NCBI GenBank assembly: GCA_050692555.1
Contig: JBOGVS010000009.1
Span: 1 to 64,000 of the forward strand
DNA from: DAITPV01 sp050692555
GTDB lineage: Bacteria; Actinomycetota; UBA4738; CALAEC01
Reading direction: 5' to 3'
DNA length: 64,000 nucleotides
The notes beneath the pieces are model-generated. The model did not search any database. It saw only the letters and a program-made list of their open reading frames with translations, and was not told where the DNA came from. Numbering within the stretch: position 1 is the first letter of the stretch; each line of letters begins with the position of its first letter. Made by a program: the position numbers and the translations under genes. This document shows, piece by piece, positions 52,020 to 60,200 of the stretch.

Positions 52020-53503
52020 GCGGCCGCCCCTTCCCCCCGGGTGAGTTCCCGGTGGTGGTGCTGGGGAGCGGACCCGGTGGCCTCCAGGTCAGCTACTCGC
52101 TCCGGCGGCTGGGCGTCGACCACGCCCTGCTGTCGGCCGACCAGGAACCGGCCGGGATGTTCCGCCTCTTTCCGTTCTTCCAACGACTGATCACCTGGAC
52201 GAAGCCGTACGCCCCCGCCGAGCGAGGAACCCGCGAGTACCAATGGTACGACTGGAACAGCCTCCTGGGCAACGAGCCGGAGCATCAGGCCCTGGTCCGG
52301 CAGTTCATGGACGGGACCTCCTACTTCCCCTCCCGGGCCGAGATGCAGCAGGGGCTGGAGACCTTCGCCGACCGGGGCGGGGTCCAGGTTCGCCTCGGCT
52401 GCCGGTGGGAGGCCACCCGGCGGGATGGGGACGGGTTCACCGTGGTCACCTCCGACGGCGAGTATCGGTGCCGCGTGCTGGTGGTGGCGGTGGGGATGAC
52501 CTCGGCGTGGAAGCCGGAGATCCCCGGACTCGAACTGGTTCCCCACTACGTGGACACCGACCCGCCCAAGACGTTCGCGGACCGCCGGGTGTTCATCATC
52601 GGAAAGCGAAACTCCGGCTTCGAGCTGGCTGACGGCCTTCTTCCGTGGGCCAGGCAGATCATCCTGGCGTCGCCTCGCCCCGCGAAGCTCTCCATCAACA
52701 TCGCCTCCACCTCTGCCGCCCGGGCCCGCTACCTGCAGCCGTACGAGGACCACGCGTTGGGCGGCGGCACCTACGCCATCGACGCGGCGATCGAGCGTGT
52801 CGAGCGAAGCGGCCAGGGCTACCGGGTGTTCTGCAAGGGGACCACGGTTCCCGGTGACCTGGTGTTCGACGTGGACCGGGTCATCGCGGCCACCGGATTC
52901 GGGACCCCCCTGGGAGACCTCCCCGACATCGGCGTGACCACCTTCTACCAGGGGCGGCTTCCGGCGCAGACCCCCTACTGGGAGAGCACGTCGGTGCCGG
53001 GGATCTTCTTTGCCGGCTCGATCACCCAGGGCTCGATCGGCCTGAAGAAGTACGGACGGCCCAGCGGATCGGCCTCGGTGCACGGCTTCCGGTACAACGC
53101 CCGGGTGCTGGCCGAGCACATCGCCCGCACCCGGTTCGGATGGGCGCCCGCTCCTTCCAAGCTGTCCCCGGACCGAGTGGTTCCCTACCTGCTGTCCGAG
53201 GCCACCACGGCTCCGGAGCTGTGGCACCAGCAGTCGTACCTGGCTCGGGTGGTCAGCTTCGGCGATCAGGGGATCCTGGACCACGGGATCCAGCCGCTGG
53301 CCCATTTCGTGGACACGAACGGCTCCGATGCCGTCGCCGTTTCCGTGGAGACCGACGACCACAACGACATCCACCCCAGCGTGTACTGCCGGCGCCAGGG
53401 ACGGGTCGACGAGCACGTGCTGGACGGAAACGTGCTTCACGACTTCCGGACCACGGAACACCACAACCAGCTGACCGGTTTGCTGGAGGGATACCTGGGA
53501 TAG
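52007..53503 (+). CDS. FAD/NAD(P)-binding flavoprotein oxidoreductase
   Basis: A 498-residue protein. FPVVVLGSGPGGLQVSYSLR is the FAD motif, VFIIGKRNSGFELADGLL the NAD(P) motif and VDRVIAATGFGTPLGDLP the ATG motif of pyridine nucleotide-type monooxygenase/oxidoreductases. The FAD strand begins 15 residues from the proposed start. The C-terminal 100 residues, ending LTGLLEGYLG, are extra and not recognised. Start uncertain: GTG at 52007 (overlapping the cNMP gene) or GTG at 52052 after GGTGAG. Confidence 0.8.
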   Translation: MAELGGRPFPPGEFPVVVLGSGPGGLQVSYSLRRLGVDHALLSADQEPAGMFRLFPFFQRLITWTKPYAPAERGTREYQWYDWNSLLGNEPEHQALVRQFMDGTSYFPSRAEMQQGLETFADRGGVQVRLGCRWEATRRDGDGFTVVTSDGEYRCRVLVVAVGMTSAWKPEIPGLELVPHYVDTDPPKTFADRRVFIIGKRNSGFELADGLLPWARQIILASPRPAKLSINIASTSAARARYLQPYEDHALGGGTYAIDAAIERVERSGQGYRVFCKGTTVPGDLVFDVDRVIAATGFGTPLGDLPDIGVTTFYQGRLPAQTPYWESTSVPGIFFAGSITQGSIGLKKYGRPSGSASVHGFRYNARVLAEHIARTRFGWAPAPSKLSPDRVVPYLLSEATTAPELWHQQSYLARVVSFGDQGILDHGIQPLAHFVDTNGSDAVAVSVETDDHNDIHPSVYCRRQGRVDEHVLDGNVLHDFRTTEHHNQLTGLLEGYLG

Positions 53504-53514
53504 GAGGAGCGAGG

Positions 53515-53949
53515 ATGGCCATCGAGGACCCCGACGAGCTTCGGAAGATCTACGAGGAGACCGGCACGATCGCCGTGGTCGGCATCTCCGGAGACGACAC
53601 CAAGGCCGCGCACACGGTGCCCCGATACCTACAGCGGCAGGGATACCGGATCATCCCGGTCAATCCTCGGGGCGGCGAGATCCTCGGAGAAAAGGTGTTC
53701 GAGAAGCTCGCCGAGGTCAAGGAGCCGGTCGACGTGGTGGAGGTGTTCCGGCCGTCCGAGGAGACTCCCGGCGTGGCCCGCGACGCCGTGGCGACCGGAG
53801 CGAAGGTGCTGTGGCTCCAGGAGGGGATCTCCTCCGACGAGGCCGAGCGGATCGCCTCCCAGGGCGGGCTGAAGGTGGTCATGAACCGGTGCATGGGGGC
53901 CACCCACCACCAGCTGGGCCTGGGCCCCGGCCCGAACGCCCCCGGGTGA
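53515..53949 (+). CDS. CoA-binding protein (Rossmann, YccU-like)
   Basis: A 144-residue CoA-binding domain protein: IAVVGISGDDTKAAHTVPRY, GYRIIPVNPRGGEILGEKVF, VDVVEVFRPSEETPGVARDA and VVMNRCMGATHHQLGL with a conserved Cys. Similar small proteins bind CoA; role unknown. GGAGGAG before the ATG. It ends at a TGATCA palindrome shared with the convergent sat gene. Confidence 0.93.
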   Translation: MAIEDPDELRKIYEETGTIAVVGISGDDTKAAHTVPRYLQRQGYRIIPVNPRGGEILGEKVFEKLAEVKEPVDVVEVFRPSEETPGVARDAVATGAKVLWLQEGISSDEAERIASQGGLKVVMNRCMGATHHQLGLGPGPNAPG

Positions 53950-55107
53950 TCAGCGGGTCGACATCGCTTCGATCAGCACGTCGGCGACCTCTGGGCGGGA
54001 GAACTCAGGCGGCGGCCGCTCGCCGTTCCTCAGCATCTCCCGGACCTTGGTCCCCGACAGGATCAGGCGGTCCTCTTCGCCGTGGGGACAGATCTTTGGG
54101 GTGGCCATGCCCTCGCATCGGTGGCACCAGAAGGCGTGCTCGAACATCAACGGCACGATGCCCAGGTCGTCCGGGTCGAACCGCTCGAAGATCCGCTGGG
54201 CGTCGAAGGTCCCGTAGAAGTCGCCGACCCCCGCGTGGTCTCTCCCCACGATGAAGTGCGTGCACCCGTAGTTCTTCCGCACCAGCGCGTGGAAGATGGC
54301 CTCCTTGGGCCCCGCGTACCGCATGGCCGCCGGGAACACCGACAGGAGCACCCGGTCCTTCGGGTAGTAGCCCTCGAGCAGGATCTCGTAGCACCGCATC
54401 CGCACGTCCGCCGGGACGTCGTCCTCCTTGGTCTCCCCCACCAGGGGGTGGAGGAGGAGTCCGTCGACGATCTCCAGGGCGCACTTCTGGATGTACTCGT
54501 GGGCCCGGTGCACGGGATTGCGGGTCTGGAACCCCACCACCCGCCCCCACCCTCGCTCCGCGAAGGCCTCCCTGGTCTGGGCAGGGGTGCGCCGGCGCTC
54601 CACGAACGTGTCGTGCTCCGGGAGGCGGAACGCCCGGATAGGGCCCCCCAGAAGCCAGTCCCCCGCCCGGTCAAGCGTCGCCACGCCGGGGTGGGCGCCG
54701 TCTGTGGTCAGGAAAACCGCCTCGGCCTCGATCGCCCGGTCCCGCCGGTACCGGTCCTCGATCTCCAGCACCGCCACCGGGCGGCCGTCTATCTGGAGGG
54801 CCACGGCGTCCGACCGTCCGATCCGCTTCACCCCGTCCTCGTCCACGGACAGCGTGATCGGGATGGTCCAGGGCGGCCCCGAGGCCAGGCGCATCTCTTC
54901 GAGGACCGGCCGGTAGTCCTTCTCTCCCATGAACCCGGTCAGCGGTGACAGGGCTCCGGTGACCAGCATCTCCAGGTCCGCGACCTCGCGGGGGCCCAGG
55001 GAGACCTTGGGGTACTGCTCGGCGTCCTGGGCTGCCGACTCGGCCTCGGCGCCGGTGAGAAGGAGATCGACGAGCTCGCCGCCGTGGGGAGGGATGGTCT
55101 CGGTCAA
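53950..55107 (-). CDS. sat: Sulfate adenylyltransferase (ATP sulfurylase)
   Basis: A 385-residue homo-oligomeric-type enzyme making adenosine 5'-phosphosulfate from ATP and sulfate. QTRNPVHRAHEYI, GRDHAGVGDFYG and MRYAGPKEAIFHA are the active-site motifs; CHRCEGMATPKICPH is the zinc site of bacterial and archaeal forms. No APS kinase domain is attached, and no APS/PAPS reductase is in the window, so direction of flux is unknown. TTG start; TATGCT nine nt upstream. Confidence 0.96.
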   Translation of the reverse strand: MTETIPPHGGELVDLLLTGAEAESAAQDAEQYPKVSLGPREVADLEMLVTGALSPLTGFMGEKDYRPVLEEMRLASGPPWTIPITLSVDEDGVKRIGRSDAVALQIDGRPVAVLEIEDRYRRDRAIEAEAVFLTTDGAHPGVATLDRAGDWLLGGPIRAFRLPEHDTFVERRRTPAQTREAFAERGWGRVVGFQTRNPVHRAHEYIQKCALEIVDGLLLHPLVGETKEDDVPADVRMRCYEILLEGYYPKDRVLLSVFPAAMRYAGPKEAIFHALVRKNYGCTHFIVGRDHAGVGDFYGTFDAQRIFERFDPDDLGIVPLMFEHAFWCHRCEGMATPKICPHGEEDRLILSGTKVREMLRNGERPPPEFSRPEVADVLIEAMSTR

Positions 55108-55132
55108 GGCTCGCAGAGCATATCGTCGCGGC

Positions 55133-55777
55133 TCACTCGGCGAGCCGGAACCTCACCCCGGCCAGGCTCGCCCGGATGACCGCGAAGCCGGAGTCGACGG
55201 TGACCCGCCGGTAGGTCAGGCCGGGCATGAGCTGGGGCAGCGAAACCTCGAACCCGGAACCGCCGCCCTGGGGGCGGAAGGCCAGGACGCCACCGTCGAT
55301 CTCCAGTGAGCCCGACCCGCCTCCCGCGGCGACGGACCCCGGTGTGAACACCACCTCGGTGCCCACGCCCTGGTCGGCCAGGAACCGGCTGAAGGCCTCG
55401 TCGGTGACCTCGACCACCGCGGTACCGCCATCGGCGCTGACGTCACCCGTTCCACCGCTCACCAGGTCCCACTTCGGAAACCGCACCGATCTGAAGTCCA
55501 GGTGCACCTCCTCCAGCGCCAGGCCCTCCACCTCCACCAGGGCGGCGTCCACGTCGACGCGTTCGAACCGGCCCTCCAGCACCCGGAACACGAACGGGAA
55601 TCCCCGGAGCTCGACGTCGGGGTCCTCGTCCAGGTCCACGGCCATCCGGATGCACCGGGCGATCCGCCCCTCGGCGATGAACCGCATGGCGAAGTCGGCG
55701 GCCGCGGCCAGAACGGCCAGGAGGAACAGCAGGAGAAGGACGGTCCCCACGACGGTGCCGCGCTCGTCGCGCTGCAT
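55133..55777 (-). CDS. DUF2993 / LmeA-like phospholipid-binding protein
   Basis: A 214-residue protein. One membrane helix at about 8-30 (VVGTVLLLLFLLAVLAAAAD), then the DUF2993 domain (ELRGFPFVFRVLEGRFERVD, VEVEGLALEEVHLDFRSVRF, LTYRRVTVDSGFAVI). In mycobacteria LmeA of this family supports lipomannan elongation and binds phospholipid. ATG at 55777 with TAGGCT eight nt upstream. Confidence 0.88.
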   Translation of the reverse strand: MQRDERGTVVGTVLLLLFLLAVLAAAADFAMRFIAEGRIARCIRMAVDLDEDPDVELRGFPFVFRVLEGRFERVDVDAALVEVEGLALEEVHLDFRSVRFPKWDLVSGGTGDVSADGGTAVVEVTDEAFSRFLADQGVGTEVVFTPGSVAAGGGSGSLEIDGGVLAFRPQGGGSGFEVSLPQLMPGLTYRRVTVDSGFAVIRASLAGVRFRLAE

Positions 55778-55785
55778 GGGGCCGA

Positions 55786-55791
55786 AGCCTA
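55786..55791 (-). promoter_or_regulatory. -10 hexamer for DUF2993 gene
   Basis: TAGGCT, eight nt, ATG at 55777; no Shine-Dalgarno. Confidence 0.45.
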
Positions 55792-55803
55792 CCAAGGGGC
55801 TCT

Positions 55804-56406
55804 TTAAGCGAGTGCTCCCTCCAGTCCCAGCAGGAACTTCTTGCGCTCGAGTCCCCCCGTGTACCCGCCCAGCCCACCGCCGGAGTGCACCACCCGGTGG
55901 CACGGAACCACGATCGGAATGGGGTTCGACCCGAGGGCGTTGCCGGCCGCGCGATACGCGCGGGGGCTGCCGGCCCGGGCGGCGACGTCCCGGTAGGCGG
56001 TCACCGATCCGTACGGGACCCTGGCCGTGGCCCGGAGGACCCGCCGGAAGAACCCCTCGGACGTCAGGGTCCAGTCGATGGCCACCTCGAAGCGATGCCT
56101 CCGGCCGGCGAAGTACTCCTCCAGCTCCCGGCGGACCTGCTCGGTCCCCCGGGGAGAGGCCAGCACCCTGGGCGACACGGCCTCGGACAGCTCCTCAAGC
56201 ACGTGCACCTCGTCCTGGTACGACACCCGGACCAGGCCCCGGGGAGTGACCGCGGCCAGGATCGGGCCCAGCGGGGAGTCCACGGTCCCGTAGGCCACGT
56301 CCACCAGGCCATCCCGGTCGGCTCGGGCCAACAGGGCCTGGGCCGCCTCCGCGGCCCGCTCGGTGTGTCCCTCCGGCGCCCTCAGGGCCCGCTCGATGTC
56401 CTTCAC
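55804..56406 (-). CDS. ogt: Methylated-DNA-protein-cysteine methyltransferase
   Basis: A 200-residue suicide repair protein that takes alkyl groups from O6-alkylguanine. The acceptor motif VVPCHRVVHSGG is intact, preceded by VPYGSVTAYRDVA and RAAGNALGSNPIPI. The N-terminal 40 residues are an extra charged helix. The GTG start overlaps the ECF sigma stop (GTGA); GGAGGAG nearby adds support. No N-terminal regulatory Ada domain. Confidence 0.94.
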   Translation of the reverse strand: MKDIERALRAPEGHTERAAEAAQALLARADRDGLVDVAYGTVDSPLGPILAAVTPRGLVRVSYQDEVHVLEELSEAVSPRVLASPRGTEQVRRELEEYFAGRRHRFEVAIDWTLTSEGFFRRVLRATARVPYGSVTAYRDVAARAGSPRAYRAAGNALGSNPIPIVVPCHRVVHSGGGLGGYTGGLERKKFLLGLEGALA

Positions 56407-56906
56407 CGACTCCACTCCTCCCGTAGCTTGGTCAACCCCATCCGCACGTTCTGTCGCGCCGCCGCCTCCGATCCACCCATCGTGCCGGCCACCTCCCGGT
56501 ACGCCAGGTCTCCCACGTACCGGAGCACCACCGCCTGGCGCTGCTTCGCTGGCAGCCGATCCACGAGCCGCCACACCTCCGGATCGTGGCCGTCGTCGGT
56601 GGGCGCCGGCCGTTCCGAGACCTCTGCGACCGGCTCCGGTCGGCGCCGTCGCCCCCGGTGGGCGTCCATCGCCTTTCGGTAGGCGATCTGCATGACCCAC
56701 GCGCGGAGGTTCGATCCGTCGCGGAGCCGTGGGTAGGCGCGCAGGGCCGCCACGAACGTCTCCTGGAACTGGTCCTCCGCTTCCTGGGTTCCCACCAAGG
56801 CCACCAGGAACCGGTACACGGCGTCCCGGTGCTCGTCGAGGAACCGCTGGAACGGCGGTAGCGCCACGGTGGTTGAACGGCCAGCGGGAGGGGGATGTGA
56901 GGTCAC
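56403..56906 (-). CDS. ECF-type sigma factor
   Basis: A 167-residue group IV sigma factor. Region 2 is FLDEHRDAVYRFLVALVG with AEDQFQETFVAAL; region 4 is LPAKQRQAVVLRYVGDLAYR and SEAAARQNVRMGLTKLR. It directs RNA polymerase to a regulon not identifiable here. It is coupled by GTGA overlaps to the hydrolase upstream and MGMT downstream; no zinc-binding anti-sigma gene is adjacent. A shorter start at GTG 56867 is possible. Confidence 0.92.
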   Translation of the reverse strand: MTSHPPPAGRSTTVALPPFQRFLDEHRDAVYRFLVALVGTQEAEDQFQETFVAALRAYPRLRDGSNLRAWVMQIAYRKAMDAHRGRRRRPEPVAEVSERPAPTDDGHDPEVWRLVDRLPAKQRQAVVLRYVGDLAYREVAGTMGGSEAAARQNVRMGLTKLREEWSR

Positions 56907-57676
56907 CCGAGAAGCTCGAGCAGTCGCGCGCTCAGGCGTTCGGCGAAGGTCGGGGTCAGGCCGTCCTCGGCGTGACCGAATCGGGAGGCCAGCATGAGGC
57001 GCTTCGGCTCCCCGGCCCGCCGGTACAGCCGCCACATCTCCTCTTCATCGAAGAAATGGTCGTCGCGCCCGTGGACCAGGACCAACGGCGTCGGAGCGAT
57101 CCGGCCGACCACCTCCTCCGGCGACTCGGGCCACGGTCGAAGCTCCGCAGCCCGCGTGCCGAGGAGCCAGGCCACCTGGCGTCCCCGGGACGAGGATCCC
57201 ACCCAGGTCATCTGCCGGACCGCACGCGACCGGTGCCCGTCCCACCTGGCCGGCGTGGACACCGCGACCACCGCGTCCACGGGCTCGGCATCCTCCGCGG
57301 CCGCCGACCGGATCACCGCCACCCCGCCCATGGACACTCCCAGCGCCACGACCGGCTCGTCGCGCTCCCGGCGGGCCAGCCGGACCACGGCATCGACGTC
57401 CAGGGCCTCGCGGTCGCCGTAGGTGCACAGCCCCTCGCTGGTCCCGTGGCCTCGGAGATCCACGGCGAACGTGGTGAACCGGGCCGCCATGGCCTCCGCG
57501 AACCGGACGATGCGCGGCTTTCGGTACCAGCCCAGGAACCCGTGACAGAACACCAGTGAGGGCCCCGCCGTGCCCACTCGGATCCCGGTAAGCCTCACTC
57601 CGTCGGCAGCCGTCGCGGTGAACGGATCGGCCGGCCGTCGGTAGGCGCGCGAGCGCAACGTGAGCGTGGCACCCAC
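56903..57676 (-). CDS. Alpha/beta hydrolase
   Basis: A 257-residue serine hydrolase. LVFCHGFLGWYRKPRI is the oxyanion region, VALGVSMGGVAVI holds the nucleophile Ser, LVHGRDDHFF the Asp and SRFGHAEDG the His. Substrate unknown. GTG start with TAGGCT seven nt upstream; it leads the operon with the ECF sigma factor and MGMT. Confidence 0.92.
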   Translation of the reverse strand: MGATLTLRSRAYRRPADPFTATAADGVRLTGIRVGTAGPSLVFCHGFLGWYRKPRIVRFAEAMAARFTTFAVDLRGHGTSEGLCTYGDREALDVDAVVRLARRERDEPVVALGVSMGGVAVIRSAAAEDAEPVDAVVAVSTPARWDGHRSRAVRQMTWVGSSSRGRQVAWLLGTRAAELRPWPESPEEVVGRIAPTPLVLVHGRDDHFFDEEEMWRLYRRAGEPKRLMLASRFGHAEDGLTPTFAERLSARLLELLG

Positions 57677-57683
57677 GAGCCCG

Positions 57684-57689
57684 AGCCTA
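57684..57689 (-). promoter_or_regulatory. -10 hexamer for hydrolase/sigma/MGMT operon
   Basis: TAGGCT, seven nt (CGGGCTC), GTG at 57676; diverges from the glnR -10 at 57700. Confidence 0.55.
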
Positions 57690-57699
57690 CTCGTTCTGC

Positions 57700-57705
57700 T
57701 ACCCT
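57700..57705 (+). promoter_or_regulatory. -10 hexamer for glnR
   Basis: TACCCT, eight nt, TTG at 57714. Confidence 0.4.
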
Positions 57706-57713
57706 CGGCGGGG

Positions 57714-58379
57714 TTGCGACGCATCCTGTTCCTCACCGAGCGTGCTCCGGATGCGGTGTTGCGCGCAGCCCTTTCCCTGGGCGCAGACGTCAAGGTCGAG
57801 TCCCCGTCCGCGGACGCTCTGGCCCGGCTGGCCGACATCGCACCCGAACTGTTGGTGGCCGACGCCGTGGAGGAGCCCGAGCTCGTCCACGAGCTCCTCA
57901 CGGCGCTGTCGGCGGCCGGCACGAACATCGGGGTGTGGGTGGTCCTGTCTCGGAGCGACCTCGGCCGGCTCGCATGGGATGAGGTGGCCGACGACTTCGT
58001 CTACCCCGAGACGTCGGAGGCGGAGATCCGGCTGCGGCTGGGGTTGCTCCACGCCCGCCGCGGCGAATCCGGCGAAGCCGTGGTCCGCCTGGGCGCGGTG
58101 GCCATCAACGTGGAGACCTATCAGGTAACCGCCGAGGGTCGCCCCCTGGACCTCACCTACAAGGAGTTCGAGCTCCTCCGGTTCCTGGCCGAGCACCCCG
58201 GGAGGGTGTTCACCCGGGCGAAGGTGCTCCAGGAGGTGTGGGGGTACGACTTCTACGGCGGCACCCGGACCGTCGACGTCCACGTCCGCCGCCTCCGGGC
58301 CAAGCTGGGCCCGGAGCACGAGCACCTGATCGAGACGGTCCGGGGCGTCGGCTACCGGGCCGCCGACCGGCCCCGCTGA
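57714..58379 (+). CDS. glnR: GlnR, global nitrogen regulator (OmpR family orphan)
   Basis: A 221-residue protein closely like actinobacterial GlnR. The N-terminal receiver-like domain (RRILFLTERAPDAVLRAAL, ELLVADAVEE) lacks the usual acidic pocket, and the winged-helix domain has RPLDLTYKEFELLRFLAEH and GGTRTVDVHVRRLRAKLG. GlnR activates or represses nitrogen genes by binding GTNAC-type repeats. Such repeats lie directly downstream before glnA. A TTG start at 57714 gives the canonical N-terminus; an upstream GTG at 57660 overlaps the divergent promoter. Confidence 0.93.
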   Translation: MRRILFLTERAPDAVLRAALSLGADVKVESPSADALARLADIAPELLVADAVEEPELVHELLTALSAAGTNIGVWVVLSRSDLGRLAWDEVADDFVYPETSEAEIRLRLGLLHARRGESGEAVVRLGAVAINVETYQVTAEGRPLDLTYKEFELLRFLAEHPGRVFTRAKVLQEVWGYDFYGGTRTVDVHVRRLRAKLGPEHEHLIETVRGVGYRAADRPR

Positions 58380-58388
58380 AACACAGAA

Positions 58389-58415
58389 TTAACGTCCGCG
58401 AAACCATCGGGCAAC
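58389..58415 (+). promoter_or_regulatory. GlnR operator upstream of glnA
   Basis: TTAAC-N6-GAAAC-N6-GCAAC at 58389-58393, 58400-58404 and 58411-58415, with 11-nt phasing that matches the Streptomyces GlnR consensus gTnAC-N6-GaAAC-N6-GtnAC. It covers the -35 region of the TAGCCT hexamer at 58426-58431. Confidence 0.75.
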
Positions 58416-58425
58416 TACGCCCCGG

Positions 58426-58431
58426 TAGCCT
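58426..58431 (+). promoter_or_regulatory. -10 hexamer of glnA
   Basis: TAGCCT, 11 nt after the last GlnR half-site, giving a leader of about 20 nt with AAGGAGGG before the ATG. Confidence 0.55.
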
Positions 58432-58459
58432 TCCCCCGACCGAGCTCAAGGAGGGTTGG

Positions 58460-59878
58460 ATGGCGACGCCCAAAGACGTGCTGGAGCTGGCCAAGAAGGC
58501 CGACGCCCAGATCGTCGACTTCCGGTTCTGCGACCTCCCCGGCCTCATGCAGCATTTCTCCGTGCCGATCAAGGAGCTGACCGAGGAGGGATTCGACGAC
58601 GGGTACGGGTTCGACGGATCCTCGATCCGCGGCTTCCAGGAGATCCAGGAGTCCGACATGCTCCTGCTTCCCGATCCCGACGCCGCGTACCTCGATCCGT
58701 TCACCGCTCGGTCGACCCTGGTGGTCCACTGCTTCGTCAAGGATCCGGTCACCGGGGAGATGTACTCGAGGGATCCCCGGGGCATCGCCCGGAAGGCGGA
58801 GCTCTACCTGAAGCAGACCGGGATCGCGGACATCTCGTACTGGGGCCCCGAGTGCGAGTTCTACATCTTCGACTCGATCCGGTTCGACCAGAACCAGCAC
58901 GAGGGCTACTACCACATCGACGCCGTCGAGGGCGTGTGGAACTCCGGGAAGGACGAGGAGGGCGGCAACAAGGGGTACAAGCCCCGGTACAAGGAGGGGT
59001 ACTTCCCCCTGCCGCCGATGGACCACTACCAGGACCTCCGGACCGAGATGGTCCTCAACCTCCAGGAGGTGGGGATCGACGTCGAGGTGCACCACCACGA
59101 GGTCGGCACCGCCGGGCAAGCGGAGATCGACATCCGCTACGACACCCTGCTGAAGCAGGCCGACAACGTCATGAAGTACAAGTACGTGGTCAAGAACACG
59201 GCCCGGCTGGCCGGCAAGACCGTGACGTTCATGCCCAAGCCGATCTTCCAGGACAACGGCTCGGGGATGCACACCCACCAGAGCCTGTGGAACGGCGGGG
59301 AGAACCTGTTCTGGGACGAGGTGGGCTACGCCCAGATCTCCGACATGTGCCGGTGGTACATCGGCGGGCTGCTGTCCCACGCCCCCGCGCTCCTGGCCTT
59401 CGCCGCGCCGACCACGAACTCGTACCGGCGGCTGGTGCCGGGGTACGAGGCCCCCATCAACCTGGTGTACTCGCAGCGGAACCGGTCGGCCTGCGCTCGG
59501 ATCCCGGTGTACTACAAGACCCCGGCGGCCAAGCGGGTGGAGTTCCGTTCGCCGGACCCGTCGTGCAACCCGTACTTGGCGTTCGCGGCGATGTTGCAGG
59601 CCGGCTTGGACGGAGTGAAGAACAAGATCGAGCCCCCCGACCCCATCGACAAGGACCTCTACGACCTCCCGCCGGAGGAGAGCGCTCAGGTCAAGCAGGT
59701 CCCCGGCTCATTGGAGGAGGTACTCGACGCGCTGGAGGCCGACCACGGCTTCCTGCTGGAGGGCGGGGTGTTCACCCAGGACGTCATCGACACGTGGCTG
59801 GAGTTCAAGCGCAACGAGGTGGATGAGGTTCGGCTCCGGCCGCACCCCTGGGAGTTCTACATGTCCTACGACGCTTGA
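58460..59878 (+). CDS. glnA: Glutamine synthetase type I
   Basis: A 472-residue GSI-beta enzyme making glutamine from glutamate, ammonia and ATP. YGFDGSSIRGFQEIQESDM, GPECEFYIFD, NGSGMHTHQSLW, NRSACARIP and KRVEFRSPDPSCNPYLAF are the active-site motifs. DKDLYDLPPEE contains the Tyr adenylylated by GlnE, encoded 2.5 kb away. AAGGAGGG precedes the ATG. Expression is expected to follow GlnR binding at 58389-58415. Confidence 0.98.
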   Translation: MATPKDVLELAKKADAQIVDFRFCDLPGLMQHFSVPIKELTEEGFDDGYGFDGSSIRGFQEIQESDMLLLPDPDAAYLDPFTARSTLVVHCFVKDPVTGEMYSRDPRGIARKAELYLKQTGIADISYWGPECEFYIFDSIRFDQNQHEGYYHIDAVEGVWNSGKDEEGGNKGYKPRYKEGYFPLPPMDHYQDLRTEMVLNLQEVGIDVEVHHHEVGTAGQAEIDIRYDTLLKQADNVMKYKYVVKNTARLAGKTVTFMPKPIFQDNGSGMHTHQSLWNGGENLFWDEVGYAQISDMCRWYIGGLLSHAPALLAFAAPTTNSYRRLVPGYEAPINLVYSQRNRSACARIPVYYKTPAAKRVEFRSPDPSCNPYLAFAAMLQAGLDGVKNKIEPPDPIDKDLYDLPPEESAQVKQVPGSLEEVLDALEADHGFLLEGGVFTQDVIDTWLEFKRNEVDEVRLRPHPWEFYMSYDA

Positions 59879-59897
59879 GGGCCGTCGGCGGGAGCTG

Positions 59898-60200
59898 TTA
59901 CACGACGCCTGAATCGAGGAGGGGCTGCTTCTTGCCCTTGCCCTTCTTCTTCTTGCACTTCTTGCCCTTCCGGTTCTGACCTTTGCCTTTCTTTCCCTTG
60001 CACTTCTTCTTGGCCTGCTGGCCGCCCTCGATCTCGAAGGTGTTCTCGTTCCGGCCTCTGTCGAAGGTCTGCTCGACGTTGCCGGCGTGATCGATGGCCC
60101 GGGAGAACGCCGTGTAGTCCAGGATCTTCCGGACGCTGGCCTTGAACCTGTCGATCGCGCGGAGGTAAAAGTCCGGCTGGTACAGGGACATCGACAGCCA
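59898..60200 (-). pseudogene. C-terminal fragment of a Calx-beta-type secreted protein
   Basis: About 100 residues resembling the end of the protein at 61054: SLYQPDFYLRAIDRFK, KILDYTAFSRAIDHAGNVEQ and GRNENTFEIEG, followed by a Lys/Gly/Cys-rich tail. The 5' part of the gene is absent; upstream DNA belongs to an unrelated plus-strand gene fragment. The join lies at about 60190-60205. Confidence 0.7.

Noticed and set aside
52007..52051. Starting the flavoprotein at GTG 52052 immediately before the FAD strand
   Set aside because: It would leave no residue before the first beta strand; kept as an alternative, but the overlapping GTG at 52007 is preferred.
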